A stretch of DNA of 64,000 nt from Anaerospora hongkongensis (GTDB lineage: Bacteria; Bacillota; Negativicutes; Sporomusales; DSM-15969). Below, in pieces: positions 30,838 through 39,621 of the stretch. The stretch is taken from contig NZ_SLUI01000001.1 in the NCBI RefSeq assembly GCF_004339805.1, positions 186,001-250,000 on the forward strand, in the 5' to 3' direction. Within the stretch, counting starts at the first letter, position 1. Each line of letters begins with the position of its first letter. The position numbers were made by a program, and so were the translations under genes. Below the pieces are notes generated by a model that did no database searches, was not told the origin of the DNA, and saw only the letters and a program-made list of their open reading frames with translations.

Positions 30838-30914
30838 TGGTCGGAGCGACATGAGTTGAACATGCGGCCTCTACCACCCCAAGGTAGCGCTCTACCAAAC
30901 TGAGCTACGCCCCG
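30838..30914 (-). tRNA. tRNA-Pro (anticodon GGG)
   Basis: The 77-nt gene folds as a standard cloverleaf: acceptor CGGGGCG with CGCTCCG (one G-U), discriminator A and encoded CCA. The anticodon arm is CTACC-TTGGGGT-GGTAG, giving GGG in the loop. C1-G72 with A73 is typical of bacterial tRNA-Pro. Its 3' end is the likely attachment site of the element; the duplicated att segment should lie beyond position 1. Confidence 0.93.
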
Positions 30915-30967
30915 ACATTGTTTGTCGCACGAGGACTTTTGGCTTGCCCCCCGCACCGACAAACATT

Positions 30968-30996
30968 ATTTTACACCGTTTTATGTAGTCTGTCAA
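30968..30996 (-). promoter_or_regulatory. tRNA-Pro promoter
   Basis: On the minus strand TTGACA (30996-30991), a 17-bp spacer and TAAAAT (30973-30968) form a near-consensus sigma-A promoter. The -35 overlaps the last codons of thrB. Between it and the tRNA lies an 8-bp inverted repeat (GTTTGTCG, 30920-30927; CGACAAAC, 30957-30964). Confidence 0.8.
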
Positions 30997-31907
30997 GCAA
31001 TAAATTCAATAATTTCTGCACCAACTGTATCGATTTCCAGAACATGATAAGCGGCCATACTGCCGTGCTTTTCAAAGGCGGCGGCCATTGCCTGACCGAT
31101 TTTCAGATGGTTTTCCGTCGTGTATGCAATTAACGACGGTCCTGCCCCGCTAATCGTAACACCATGCGCCCCTTCATTGACTGCGGCGGCAAACACCGCC
31201 TCCATACCAGGCACTAGCCTTTCCCGGTAGGGCTGATGCAGCCTGTCTTCCAGGGCATACTTCAAATAGGTGAGATCGCCCTTTGCTAAGGCCCCTACCA
31301 GCAGTGCCGTCCGGCTGACGTTAAACACGGCATCCTTCAGTGGTACTGTTTTCGGCAAGACCTGACGGGAAACCTTAGTTGACAAAGTAAACTCAGGTAC
31401 TGCCACAACAAGCCCCAGATTGGGCGGCGGTAAAAAAGACAAACATTTTGTGCCTGTTTCGTGCATCACACTTAAGCAAATTCCCCCGTAGATTGCTGGA
31501 GCTACATTATCGGGATGGCCTTCAATGGAGGTTGCCATTTCCAAAAGGGTTTGCTTGGATAACCGATTGCCGGTAACGGCATTCGCCGCCATAAGGCCGG
31601 CAACAATGGCCGCAGCACTGCTGCCAAGGCCGCGGGCAAGGGGGATTGTATTGTTCAGGCGAATGTAAATCCCCGCATCAGTAATCCGGTGATGCTCCAG
31701 TACCGCTTTAACGGCCTGAAGAGCGATATTGCGATCATCATTCGGTATCTGACTGCTTCCTTCACCTTCAATTTCGATTACGGTTCGCCCTTCAGGTGAC
31801 AATACTAATTCCAGGGTATTATATATCGTGCAGGACATACCAATAGCGTCGAATCCGGGACCACAATTAGCAGTCGTCCCAGGTACACGCACCGTCACCT
31901 TGGACAT
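30993..31907 (-). CDS. thrB: Homoserine kinase
   Basis: This 304-aa GHMP kinase has PGTTANCGPGFDAIG at the N-terminus, the ATP loop PLARGLGSSAAA at 89-100, and C-terminal GVTISGAGPSLIAYT. It phosphorylates homoserine in threonine synthesis. It follows hom by 15 bp, forming a hom-thrB operon. ATG 31907 has GGAGG upstream. Confidence 0.96.
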   Translation of the reverse strand: MSKVTVRVPGTTANCGPGFDAIGMSCTIYNTLELVLSPEGRTVIEIEGEGSSQIPNDDRNIALQAVKAVLEHHRITDAGIYIRLNNTIPLARGLGSSAAAIVAGLMAANAVTGNRLSKQTLLEMATSIEGHPDNVAPAIYGGICLSVMHETGTKCLSFLPPPNLGLVVAVPEFTLSTKVSRQVLPKTVPLKDAVFNVSRTALLVGALAKGDLTYLKYALEDRLHQPYRERLVPGMEAVFAAAVNEGAHGVTISGAGPSLIAYTTENHLKIGQAMAAAFEKHGSMAAYHVLEIDTVGAEIIEFIA

Positions 31908-31922
31908 GCTATTTCCTCCGTA

Positions 31923-33221
31923 TTATGCAATTTCCTCTGCTTCCACTCGGATCACACTGCGTACTTTCGTTACTACAGACATTCCATCAAGCGTATTCAT
32001 GGCCAGTTTAATGTTGTCATTACTTACAGGGTAGGTAATGAGTACAATCTCAGCACAATTATTTATTTTACGTTTTTGGATAACCGAGTGCAGACTGACC
32101 TGCTGGGCACCAAATGCACCGGCAATAGCAGCAAATACCCCCGGCTTATCCTCAACTAATAGGCGGATATAATAAGGCAACTCGGTTTTGCCTACCGGAC
32201 ATAATGGTTTATTTTCAAAGCATGTGCAGAGAATACGGCTGCTGGTATTATGCTTAATATCACGGGCAACATCAATAATATCTGCGGTCACCGCGCTGGC
32301 AGTCGGCAGTCCGCCGGCACCGCGGCCATAAAACATGGCTTCGCCAACCGCATGTCCTTTTACGTAAATCGCATTGAATACATCGCTCACTCCGGCTAAA
32401 GGATGACTATTGGGTATAAAGGCAGGATGAACCCGAACTTCTATCCCGTGCTCACTATCTTTAGCAACAGCAACAAGCTTGATGACATATCCCAGTTCCC
32501 GGGCATATTCGATATCTTCCACCGAAATATTCGTTATCCCTTCGACATACACATCGTCGAGCGTAACGCGGCTGCTGAAAGCAATGGATGATAAAATAGC
32601 AATTTTGCGGGCTGCATCCCAGCCGCCTACATCTGCCGTAGGGTCGGCTTCAGCATATCCCTTAGCCTGAGCTTCCGCCAAAACATCAGCATAACTCATT
32701 TTTTCATTCATCATTTTGGTCAGCATGTAGTTGGTTGTACCATTAACAATGCCCATTACTTCCGTAATCTGATTAGCGGCAAGACATTGCTTCAACGGTC
32801 TGATAATCGGAATGCCACCGCCAACACTGGCTTCAAACAGCAGGTCCACATGATTGTCTTCAGCAGCAGTAAATAATTCACGGCCATATTTAGCAATGAC
32901 ATCTTTATTGGCAGTCACAACATGCTTACCGGCATTAAGAGCCTGCAAAATATATTCTTTAGCCGGTTGCTCTCCTCCCATGACTTCTACTATAATATCT
33001 ATAGCAGGGTCGGCCAATATATCGTTAATATCGGTGGTAACGATTGCATCGCCTGTATCAACGGTTCTTTGTTTCTCTTTATTCCGTACCAAGACCCGGC
33101 TAATTTTCAGCGGCAATCCTACTTTTTGTGAAATATTAGCGGCATTTTCCTGCACTATCTTTACTACACTACCGCCGACAGTTCCCAAACCTAACAGGCC
33201 TATTTGAATAGCACGCTTCAT
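31923..33221 (-). CDS. hom: Homoserine dehydrogenase
   Basis: The 432-aa product has the Rossmann GLLGLGTVGGSV (8-19), the substrate segments VTANKDVIAKYG and GIVNGTTNYML, and a C-terminal ACT regulatory domain (YYIRLLVEDKPGVFAAIAGA). It reduces aspartate semialdehyde to homoserine and is normally feedback-inhibited by threonine through the ACT domain. It lies between the ACT protein gene and thrB in one operon. Confidence 0.96.
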   Translation of the reverse strand: MKRAIQIGLLGLGTVGGSVVKIVQENAANISQKVGLPLKISRVLVRNKEKQRTVDTGDAIVTTDINDILADPAIDIIVEVMGGEQPAKEYILQALNAGKHVVTANKDVIAKYGRELFTAAEDNHVDLLFEASVGGGIPIIRPLKQCLAANQITEVMGIVNGTTNYMLTKMMNEKMSYADVLAEAQAKGYAEADPTADVGGWDAARKIAILSSIAFSSRVTLDDVYVEGITNISVEDIEYARELGYVIKLVAVAKDSEHGIEVRVHPAFIPNSHPLAGVSDVFNAIYVKGHAVGEAMFYGRGAGGLPTASAVTADIIDVARDIKHNTSSRILCTCFENKPLCPVGKTELPYYIRLLVEDKPGVFAAIAGAFGAQQVSLHSVIQKRKINNCAEIVLITYPVSNDNIKLAMNTLDGMSVVTKVRSVIRVEAEEIA

Positions 33222-33239
33222 GATATTCTCTCCTTATGG

Positions 33240-33689
33240 TTAAGCCTGGCCTAAAACTTCAAGCCGCTTCACACCGTCTACCAGCCTTAACTTATCAAGC
33301 AACGCCTCCAGATCAATCGCCAAATCGGCAGTTTCCAGCGAAACGGTGGCATTTGCCACACCTTGAAGCGGGATTCCTTGATTGATTGTCAGGACACTGC
33401 CTTTTTCATTGGCAATGGTATTCAGCACACGCGATAAAACACCCGGTTTGTGCTCAAGCAGCAGCGCGAGTGTCACAATCTTTTCCTTGCTTGCTTCGTA
33501 GAACGGAAATACATAATCTTTATATTTATAATAGGCACTGCGACTTAATTCCATTTTATCGACGGCATCATTAATTGTCCGGGCCTCGCCCCTTTTGAGC
33601 AATTCTTTTACTTTAATTGTCTTTTTGATCGCTTCCGGAAGAATTTCTTCCCTTACGAGGTAAAAAACTGATTTCTGATTATTTATCAT
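33240..33689 (-). CDS. pheB: ACT-domain protein, PheB/UPF0735 family
   Basis: The 149-aa product has an N-terminal helical/HTH-like part (GEARTINDAVDKMELSRSAY) and a C-terminal ACT domain (ALLLEHKPGVLSRVLNTIAN). The family is often next to hom in Firmicutes and may sense an amino acid for the threonine pathway; the older name pheB does not prove a phenylalanine role. It is first in the pheB-hom-thrB operon. Confidence 0.88.
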   Translation of the reverse strand: MINNQKSVFYLVREEILPEAIKKTIKVKELLKRGEARTINDAVDKMELSRSAYYKYKDYVFPFYEASKEKIVTLALLLEHKPGVLSRVLNTIANEKGSVLTINQGIPLQGVANATVSLETADLAIDLEALLDKLRLVDGVKRLEVLGQA

Positions 33690-33703
33690 GTTAGCTCCTC
33701 CCT

Positions 33704-33774
33704 CCAGTATAGTACTGGTGGATTATTATCTTTAGATAGAAGACATTATATCATTAATTTACAACAGAAAACAA
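33704..33774 (-). promoter_or_regulatory. Promoter and hairpin ahead of the pheB-hom-thrB operon
   Basis: On the minus strand TTGTTT (33774-33769), an 18-bp spacer and TATAAT (33750-33745) lie upstream. A 6-bp hairpin (CCAGTA/TACTGG, 33704-33718) sits just before the ribosome site and could affect translation. No T-box or threonine leader peptide is seen. Confidence 0.5.
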
Positions 33775-33801
33775 GTAAAAAAGCAAAAAAGCAAAAAAAT
33801 A

Positions 33802-33824
33802 AGTCAGTCTGTTACAGACTGACT
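33802..33824 (-). terminator. Terminator after spoIVA
   Basis: The 10-bp arms AGTCAGTCTG and CAGACTGACT surround TTA, and TATTTTTTT follows on the minus strand. It lies 9 bp past the spoIVA stop. Confidence 0.85.
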
Positions 33825-33832
33825 GCTTTTAT

Positions 33833-35311
33833 TTAAAAAATGATGCAAATTAGGCCGCCACTGCCGTCATTAACGACTTTTTGCAGTGTTTCGCGCAGTT
33901 TATTTTGTGCATTTTCTGGCATACTGGTGATTTTATTTTGGATACCTTCCCGTACCAGCGAGTTCAGCGATTTGCCAAATAGGTTTGTGCGCCAGATTTT
34001 TTCCGGCTCGCCTTCAAATTCACGCATTAAATATTGAATGAGCTCTTCACTTTGTTTCTCAGTGCCAATGATTGGTGAAATTTCCGCCTGGACATCTGTT
34101 CTGATAATGTGCAGCGATGGTGCCGATGCGCGGAGTTTAACACCAAAGCGGTTGCCGGAGCGGATAATTTCCGGTTCTTCCAGTACCATTTCATCAACCT
34201 GTGGTGTAACCACACCGTAGCCGGTAAGTTTTACTTGTTCTAAGGCAGGAGCCATCTTATCGTACTCCCGTTTGGCTACTGATAAATCCTGCATCAAACG
34301 CAGCAGATGGTGTTCACCACTAATAGTAAAGCCAGTCAGTTCTTCCAGCACCGAGTAGAACAAATCATTTCTGGTTGTCATTTCGATGACAGCGATCCCA
34401 TTGCCTAAGTCCATATCATGGAGAATAACATCAGCAACAAAATCATAGCTGGACAAATCATCAATCGCGCGGTCAATATCCCGCAATCGGCGTATGTACT
34501 GTACGACTTCCTGTACGGCACCATCAAACTTCTGCCGCAGCCAATGCTCGGTTTCCAGCTCTTCTACCCACTTGGGCAGCGAGATATTTACTTCTTTTAC
34601 CGGGAATTCATACAGTACTTCCTGCAGAATCGCATATATATCATCATGATTCAATTGTGCGCAATCCACGGGAATAACAGGAACGTCATAGTTATTCTCC
34701 ATCTTAGCCACAAGTTCACGCGTTTCTTTAGCTGTGGGCTGATTGGTGTTGAGGATAATTAAGAACGGTTTTTCCAGTTCTTTCAGTTCCTCAACCACCC
34801 GTTCTTCGGCCGGCAAATACTTTTCACGCGGCAGGTCAGTTACCGTACCGTCTGTAGTTACGACCAGGCCGATAGTAGAATGTTCGGCAATTACCTTACG
34901 GGTTCCTACTTCAGCCGCTTCCTGGAAAGGAATTTCATGGTCAAACCACGGTGTGAGCACCATCCGGGGACCATCTTCTTCGGCGTAGCCCAGAGCCCCT
35001 TCCACACTATAACCAACGCAGTCTACAACGCGTACCCGTACGGCAACATTTTCTTTTACACTGATTTCGACAGCCTCATTGGGGATAAATTTAGGCTCGG
35101 TGGTCATAATCGTTTTGCCTGCACCGCTTTGAGGAAGTTCGTCTTTTGCTCTTTCTTTTTCGTAAGGGTCAGCGATATTTGGCAATACCATCGTTTCCAT
35201 AAACCGTTTAATAAAGGTGGACTTTCCTGTGCGAACCGGACCTACGACTCCAATATAGACATCGCCGCCTGTCCGTTCGGCAATATCACGAAACAGATCA
35301 AATTTTTCCAT
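33833..35311 (-). CDS. spoIVA: Stage IV sporulation protein A (spore coat basement ATPase)
   Basis: This 492-aa protein matches SpoIVA from the start (MEKFDLFRDIAERTGGDVYI) through the Walker A-type GPVRTGKS (24-31) to the C-terminal GGLICIIF. SpoIVA polymerises on the forespore outer membrane, using ATP, to found the coat. Its presence establishes an endospore former. It stands alone between terminators. GGAGGG precedes ATG 35311. Confidence 0.97.
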   Translation of the reverse strand: MEKFDLFRDIAERTGGDVYIGVVGPVRTGKSTFIKRFMETMVLPNIADPYEKERAKDELPQSGAGKTIMTTEPKFIPNEAVEISVKENVAVRVRVVDCVGYSVEGALGYAEEDGPRMVLTPWFDHEIPFQEAAEVGTRKVIAEHSTIGLVVTTDGTVTDLPREKYLPAEERVVEELKELEKPFLIILNTNQPTAKETRELVAKMENNYDVPVIPVDCAQLNHDDIYAILQEVLYEFPVKEVNISLPKWVEELETEHWLRQKFDGAVQEVVQYIRRLRDIDRAIDDLSSYDFVADVILHDMDLGNGIAVIEMTTRNDLFYSVLEELTGFTISGEHHLLRLMQDLSVAKREYDKMAPALEQVKLTGYGVVTPQVDEMVLEEPEIIRSGNRFGVKLRASAPSLHIIRTDVQAEISPIIGTEKQSEELIQYLMREFEGEPEKIWRTNLFGKSLNSLVREGIQNKITSMPENAQNKLRETLQKVVNDGSGGLICIIF

Positions 35312-35474
35312 ACTTTTTCCCTCCTATACTATGCTGAATGCCTAAAATGTTAAGAGCATGGCTCTCAAAAATTTGATCCATCCCTCCCCTTGTATTAAAC
35401 TGAACTAAAAAAATTGCAAGAATATCCAAATTAAGCATTATAAATATATTGACATGCCGCTCAGAATAGTACTA

Positions 35475-35519
35475 AAAAAGAGTACAGAAAATCCAAAATG
35501 GATTTTCTGTACTCTTTTT
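35475..35519 (-). terminator. Strong bidirectional terminator after gpsA
   Basis: A perfect 20-bp stem (35475-35494 with 35500-35519) has a 5-nt loop and T-rich flanks on both strands. It ends the der-plsY-gpsA transcript. The rest of the 35,312-35,529 gap shows nothing else clear. Confidence 0.88.
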
Positions 35520-35529
35520 GTGATTTGTA

Positions 35530-36561
35530 TTATCGAAAAGCAATTACACCGTTTAGTGCTACTTCTTCCACTTCGTGAGTTTTGCCTCTGGTCATTAGCT
35601 CTAATACTGCGGTTTTCGGTGACTTTCCTTCATACAATACCTGATAAATTTGCTCGGTAATCGGCATTTCAATCTGAGAGGTGCGGGACAGCTCATAAGC
35701 CGCTCCAGTGGCCCGAATACCTTCAACGACCATATTGGTTTGCAGTTGAATTTGCTCTGCCGTTTTACCCTCAGCTAACAACATACCTGCCCGGCGATTC
35801 CGACTATGCCTGCTTGTACAGGTAACCATCAGATCACCCACTCCGGCCAGTCCGGCAAAAGTGAGGGGATTAGCTCCTAACGCCAGCCCCAGGCGGGCAA
35901 TTTCTGCCAATCCCCTGGTCATTAATGCAGCCTTTGTGTTATCGCCAAAACCCAATCCTTCAGCAGCTCCTGCCCCTAAAGCAATAATATTCTTTAAGGC
36001 ACCGCCTAATTCAACACCAACGACATCAGGATTGGTGTAGACACGAAAAAAAGGTAACATAAATGCATCCTGCACCGCCTCAGCGACAGCTAAAGATGCA
36101 GCTGCCACAACGGAAGCAGTGGGCTGCTGACGACCAACTTCCTCTGCATGGTTAGGACCGGACAAAGCGGCTACCCGGTCGGCTAATTGTGGTATTTCTT
36201 CTGCGATAACCTGAGTCATCCGCTTATAAGTTCCCGATTCTAAGCCCTTAGCAGCCGATACAATGATCACCTCATTTTGCAGGTGCGGACAAATTCCGCG
36301 GGCAGTCTCCCGGATGGCATGGGAAGGAGTAGCAAGTAAGATCAGTTCAGCACCGCTAACGGCCTGCTCAAGATCAGATGTGCAGATTAGCCGCTCAGGC
36401 AGTGAAACGCCTGGCAGATATGCGCTGTTTTGCCTGGTTTGCTGCATTGACTTCGCTAGTTCACTGCTGCGGGCCCACAGAAAAACCTGCTCATGTTTAA
36501 GCCCGAGCTGACTGGCCAAAGCAGTGCCCCAGCTGCCTGCGCCTATAACAGAAATCTTCAT
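35530..36561 (-). CDS. gpsA: Glycerol-3-phosphate dehydrogenase (NAD(P)+)
   Basis: The 343-aa product has the N-terminal Rossmann motif ISVIGAGSWGTALA, the active-site region VGVELGGALKNIIALGAG with Lys, and GLAGVGDLMVTCTS. It makes sn-glycerol-3-phosphate for phospholipids. It lies directly after plsY (acyltransferase using its product), a logical operon. ATG 36561 has AAGGAG upstream. Confidence 0.96.
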   Translation of the reverse strand: MKISVIGAGSWGTALASQLGLKHEQVFLWARSSELAKSMQQTRQNSAYLPGVSLPERLICTSDLEQAVSGAELILLATPSHAIRETARGICPHLQNEVIIVSAAKGLESGTYKRMTQVIAEEIPQLADRVAALSGPNHAEEVGRQQPTASVVAAASLAVAEAVQDAFMLPFFRVYTNPDVVGVELGGALKNIIALGAGAAEGLGFGDNTKAALMTRGLAEIARLGLALGANPLTFAGLAGVGDLMVTCTSRHSRNRRAGMLLAEGKTAEQIQLQTNMVVEGIRATGAAYELSRTSQIEMPITEQIYQVLYEGKSPKTAVLELMTRGKTHEVEEVALNGVIAFR

Positions 36562-36568
36562 TACTCAA

Positions 36569-37186
36569 TCACTTCTCCTTGGTGCTGTCGGCGCTTGATC
36601 CTCCTGCTTTGATTTTTAACTCTTCCCCTTTTAGCAAGCGTTCTATATTCGGCTTATGACGAAGAATAACAAATAAGGCGGCAACAATACCGAAAACTAA
36701 TATTTCTATGCTTTCGTTAAAAAACCACATTGACAGCGGAACTAAAACGGCCGCTACGATCGACCCTAATGACACGTAACGCGTAGTATAAACAATGAGT
36801 GCCCATACAATAAATACAATTGCAGTAACCTTGGGTACCAAAACGGCAATAACACCCAGACCGGTAGCTACGCCCCGGCCTCCTTTAAACTTTAGAAAAA
36901 TCGACCAGTTATGACCTGCCATGGCGGCAATGCCGCCAGCCAATAACGCGATTGTGCTGCCGTCAAGCCATTGCCCCATCATAACGCCGGCTACACCTTT
37001 TAAGGCATCGGTAAGAAAAACCCAGAAAGCCGGCCAGGGGCCCAAAACGCGATAAGCGTTAGTAGCCCCGATATTTTTGCTGCCGAATTGCCGGATATCT
37101 ACGTCGCACATATATTTGCCGACAATCAGTCCATTCGGGATTGAGCCTATCAAATAGGCTAAGAGTATCGTTAATCCCACGGACAT
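36569..37186 (-). CDS. plsY: Acyl-phosphate:glycerol-3-phosphate acyltransferase
   Basis: The 205-aa integral membrane protein has PlsY motifs: AYLIGSIPNGLIVGK, FGSKNIGATNAYRVLG, a KGVAG segment, and MAGHNWSIFLKFKGGRGVAT. It acylates glycerol-3-phosphate using acyl-phosphate. The start at 37186 is preferred, as GGAGG lies nine bases upstream; a longer frame would start inside der. It follows der by one base. Confidence 0.95.
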   Translation of the reverse strand: MSVGLTILLAYLIGSIPNGLIVGKYMCDVDIRQFGSKNIGATNAYRVLGPWPAFWVFLTDALKGVAGVMMGQWLDGSTIALLAGGIAAMAGHNWSIFLKFKGGRGVATGLGVIAVLVPKVTAIVFIVWALIVYTTRYVSLGSIVAAVLVPLSMWFFNESIEILVFGIVAALFVILRHKPNIERLLKGEELKIKAGGSSADSTKEK

Positions 37187-37187
37187 A

Positions 37188-38516
37188 CTAATCCTCCTTT
37201 TCCTTACGCCCACGGACAATAAGCTTTAAGGGGGTTCCTTCAAAACCGAAGGCTTCCCGCAGCTTGTTCTCTAAAAAGCGTAAATAAGAAAAATGCATAA
37301 TCTCCGGATCGTTCACAAACAAGATAAACGTTGGTGGTTTTACATCGGCCTGTGTCGTATAGTAAATTTTAAGTCTTTTACCTGCGCTGGAAGGGGGTGG
37401 ATTAATCGCTTGAGCGTCTTCCATAACCTGATTTAAAACGCTTGTCGATACGCGCATCGCGTGCTGATCAGCAACGAATTTTACCAGTTCCGAAACGCGC
37501 TGCACCCGTTGTTTTGTTAACGCTGATGCAAACAAAACCGGTGCGTATTGTAAGAAACCCAGCTCTTCGCGGATGATATCGGTGTAGCGAAGCGATGTTT
37601 TACTATCCTTTTCTACAAGATCCCATTTGTTAACAACAATAATTGTTCCTTTACCGGCTTCATGGGCATAGCCAACAATCTTTTTGTCCTGTTCAGTCAC
37701 ACCGTCTACGGCATCGATGACCATTAAAACGACATCGGCACGATCAATTGCCCTGAGCGACCGGATTACGCTGTAACGTTCTACCGGGAGCTCAATTTTG
37801 GCTTTGCGCCGCATACCGGCTGTGTCAATCAGTACAAACGATGTATCGTCGCGTACGAAACGGGTATCGATAGCATCACGGGTTGTCCCGGCAATATCAC
37901 TGACAATCACTCGCTCTTCGCCTAAAAGGGCATTAACCAGCGAGGATTTGCCAACATTAGGGCGTCCAATAACAGCCACCCGGATCTCATCATCATTAGT
38001 TTCCGTCGTAGATTCTTTGGGCAGGCTTTGGATAACCAGATCCAGCAAGTCGCCCATATTCAGCAGGTTAACCGCGGAAATGCCGATAGGATCGCCTAGT
38101 CCCAGGTTATAAAATTCATAAATATCATGCTCATTTTTTAAGCTGTCAATTTTATTGACTACTAGAATGACCGGTTTGCCTGATCCCCGCAAAATAGCGG
38201 CTACTTCTTCATCACCGGTTGTTATGCCTGTCTTTCCATCTACGACAAACAGAATAACATCAGCTTCCTGAATGGCCAGCCTGGCTTGATGGCGCATCGA
38301 GGTCAAAATATGGTCATCCCCTGTTTCGAATTCAATGCCGCCTGTATCAACAAGCGTAAATTCCTGGTCAAGCCATTCGGCATCAATATAAATCCGATCT
38401 CGGGTAACACCGGGCATATCTTCGACAATCGATACTTTCTTTTTGGCTATACTGTTAAACAATGTTGATTTACCGACATTGGGGCGTCCAACAACGGCTA
38501 CAAGTGGTTTACTCAT
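37188..38516 (-). CDS. der: Ribosome-associated GTPase Der (EngA)
   Basis: The 442-aa product has two tandem GTPase domains, each with its own G1 ([11 protein letters not shown] and [11 protein letters not shown]), DTGG/DTAG and NKxD (NKIDSL, NKWDLV), followed by a C-terminal KH-like domain ([20 protein letters not shown]). It acts in 50S subunit assembly. The start at 38516 (MSKPLVAVV) has AAAGGTG upstream. It is first in the operon der-plsY-gpsA. Confidence 0.97.
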   Translation of the reverse strand: MSKPLVAVVGRPNVGKSTLFNSIAKKKVSIVEDMPGVTRDRIYIDAEWLDQEFTLVDTGGIEFETGDDHILTSMRHQARLAIQEADVILFVVDGKTGITTGDEEVAAILRGSGKPVILVVNKIDSLKNEHDIYEFYNLGLGDPIGISAVNLLNMGDLLDLVIQSLPKESTTETNDDEIRVAVIGRPNVGKSSLVNALLGEERVIVSDIAGTTRDAIDTRFVRDDTSFVLIDTAGMRRKAKIELPVERYSVIRSLRAIDRADVVLMVIDAVDGVTEQDKKIVGYAHEAGKGTIIVVNKWDLVEKDSKTSLRYTDIIREELGFLQYAPVLFASALTKQRVQRVSELVKFVADQHAMRVSTSVLNQVMEDAQAINPPPSSAGKRLKIYYTTQADVKPPTFILFVNDPEIMHFSYLRFLENKLREAFGFEGTPLKLIVRGRKEKED

Positions 38517-38758
38517 TTTTATCACCTTTGCACATACATATTCATTACTTCAGCCCTTACGGGATGTCTTTAAAATTAAGCTAGTATAGTTTTTCCGTGG
38601 TCCTCACTAGTATATACTATACAGCCCCCACAGACTCACTGCCATGAGAAAACTGAGATCGATAAGCTACTGTGTCAAAATCAAACTCCCTCCTATTTCT
38701 ACATATTCCCGTTTCTCTCTTATTTTTCCTGCAAATAAAGAAAAAGAGTGATAAAACA
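38517..38758. other. Intergenic gap upstream of der
   Basis: No gene is seen. The left end carries the DUF3189 terminator. Repeated TAGTATA-like boxes (about 38581-38623) lie upstream of der and may be promoter elements, but I cannot pick a convincing -35. Confidence 0.4.
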
Positions 38759-38765
38759 TCACTCT
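38745..38765 (-). terminator. Terminator of the DUF3189-spoIIP operon
   Basis: The arms AGAGTGAT and ATCACTCT have a 5-nt loop, followed on the minus strand by TTTTCTTTATTT. The stop codon of the DUF3189 gene lies inside the stem. Confidence 0.8.
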
Positions 38766-39214
38766 AAGCGATTTTTAACGCTATGAACCAGTTTAACAAA
38801 CTCCGGATATTGACGCTGCATCCCCCAGATCGTCAACGAACGGCCCACGCGAGTAAAACTATACCGTTTTGACAGCAACCCGCCGCACTTTGTCGAAAAG
38901 TTGATTAATGGAAAAGCATCCTGCAGAATAAAAGACGATTGCTGCCATCCGGCTATATCCAGCAGACTTTGGATGGTACTCGTAATTTTTTCGCGCTGAT
39001 TCCACATTCCCATAAAATATACTTGATGTTTTTTTTCATCGCATCCCATTAAATAAGGTTTACCAATGAATTGTGGCGGGGTCCTGTCATAAAACGGAAT
39101 ACTTAAAAACTCTTGTGCTGTAGGAATCCGGTCTATAGGAAGCATACCACAATGGATAGCCGATGCCACTACCGAGGCATGTGCACCTGCGAAGCAGTAA
39201 TAGACAATATTCAT
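38759..39214 (-). CDS. DUF3189 family protein (151 aa)
   Basis: It begins MNIVYYCFAGAHASVVASAI, the family hallmark, and continues with FYDRTPPQFIGKPYLMGCDE. DUF3189 is found in spore-forming Firmicutes and has no assigned function. A second, divergent member lies just upstream. It is the last gene of the DUF1614-spoIIP-DUF3189-DUF3189 run. GGGAGATGAGG precedes ATG 39214. Confidence 0.8.
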   Translation of the reverse strand: MNIVYYCFAGAHASVVASAIHCGMLPIDRIPTAQEFLSIPFYDRTPPQFIGKPYLMGCDEKKHQVYFMGMWNQREKITSTIQSLLDIAGWQQSSFILQDAFPLINFSTKCGGLLSKRYSFTRVGRSLTIWGMQRQYPEFVKLVHSVKNRLE

Positions 39215-39236
39215 GCCTCATCTCCCTTTGCCTGTG

Positions 39237-39620
39237 CTATTTTTGCTTAATTGCTGAACGTATTGCTGCTGTAATCCATTCGTTTTTGCACAGCTGCGGG
39301 CAGTAGCGTACCGCCATATGTCTTAGGTAATTTCTGCTTCCTGTAAAATGGCTGCGTTCTATAGAATGGTCTACATTCACCAGTTCCACTTCCAGGCCAA
39401 ATATTTCTGCTATCCCTTCAATAGCACGGTTATAAATATCACCGTACTTACCACTTACCAATGAACAAACGGTATTGCCTTCCTGATCGATTCCGACAAC
39501 AGCTAACGGCACTGCCGCCTTAGCCCCTGAGTCCCTTATCGATTCCAACGGTTGGTTGAGATGCATCTTGCAGGCTGCAAGCGGTAAATAGCTTTGTCTG
39601 CCTTGATATACAATAATCAC
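39237..39620 (-). CDS. DUF3189-like protein, second copy (127 aa)
   Basis: It begins MIIVYQGRQSYLPLAACKMH, in register with the neighbouring DUF3189 protein but lacking its Cys/His motif, and has SLVSGKYGDIYNRAIEGIA and RNYLRHMAVRYCPQLCK. It is probably a diverged paralogue from tandem duplication. The start is GTG at 39620, two bases after the spoIIP stop. Confidence 0.65.
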   Translation of the reverse strand: MIIVYQGRQSYLPLAACKMHLNQPLESIRDSGAKAAVPLAVVGIDQEGNTVCSLVSGKYGDIYNRAIEGIAEIFGLEVELVNVDHSIERSHFTGSRNYLRHMAVRYCPQLCKNEWITAAIRSAIKQK

Positions 39621-39621
39621 G

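Noticed and set aside
30915..30964. Second tRNA or attachment repeat next to tRNA-Pro
   Set aside because: The 8-bp inverted repeat lies in the tRNA 5' leader, does not fold as a tRNA, and does not copy the tRNA 3' end.
33774..33800. AAGCAAAAAAGCAAAAAA runs as a repeat element
   Set aside because: They are simply the T-rich tail of the spoIVA terminator read on the + strand.
33690..33832. T-box or threonine riboswitch before pheB-hom-thrB
   Set aside because: The leader is too short and has no T-box sequence, specifier loop or leader peptide; only a promoter and small hairpin are seen.
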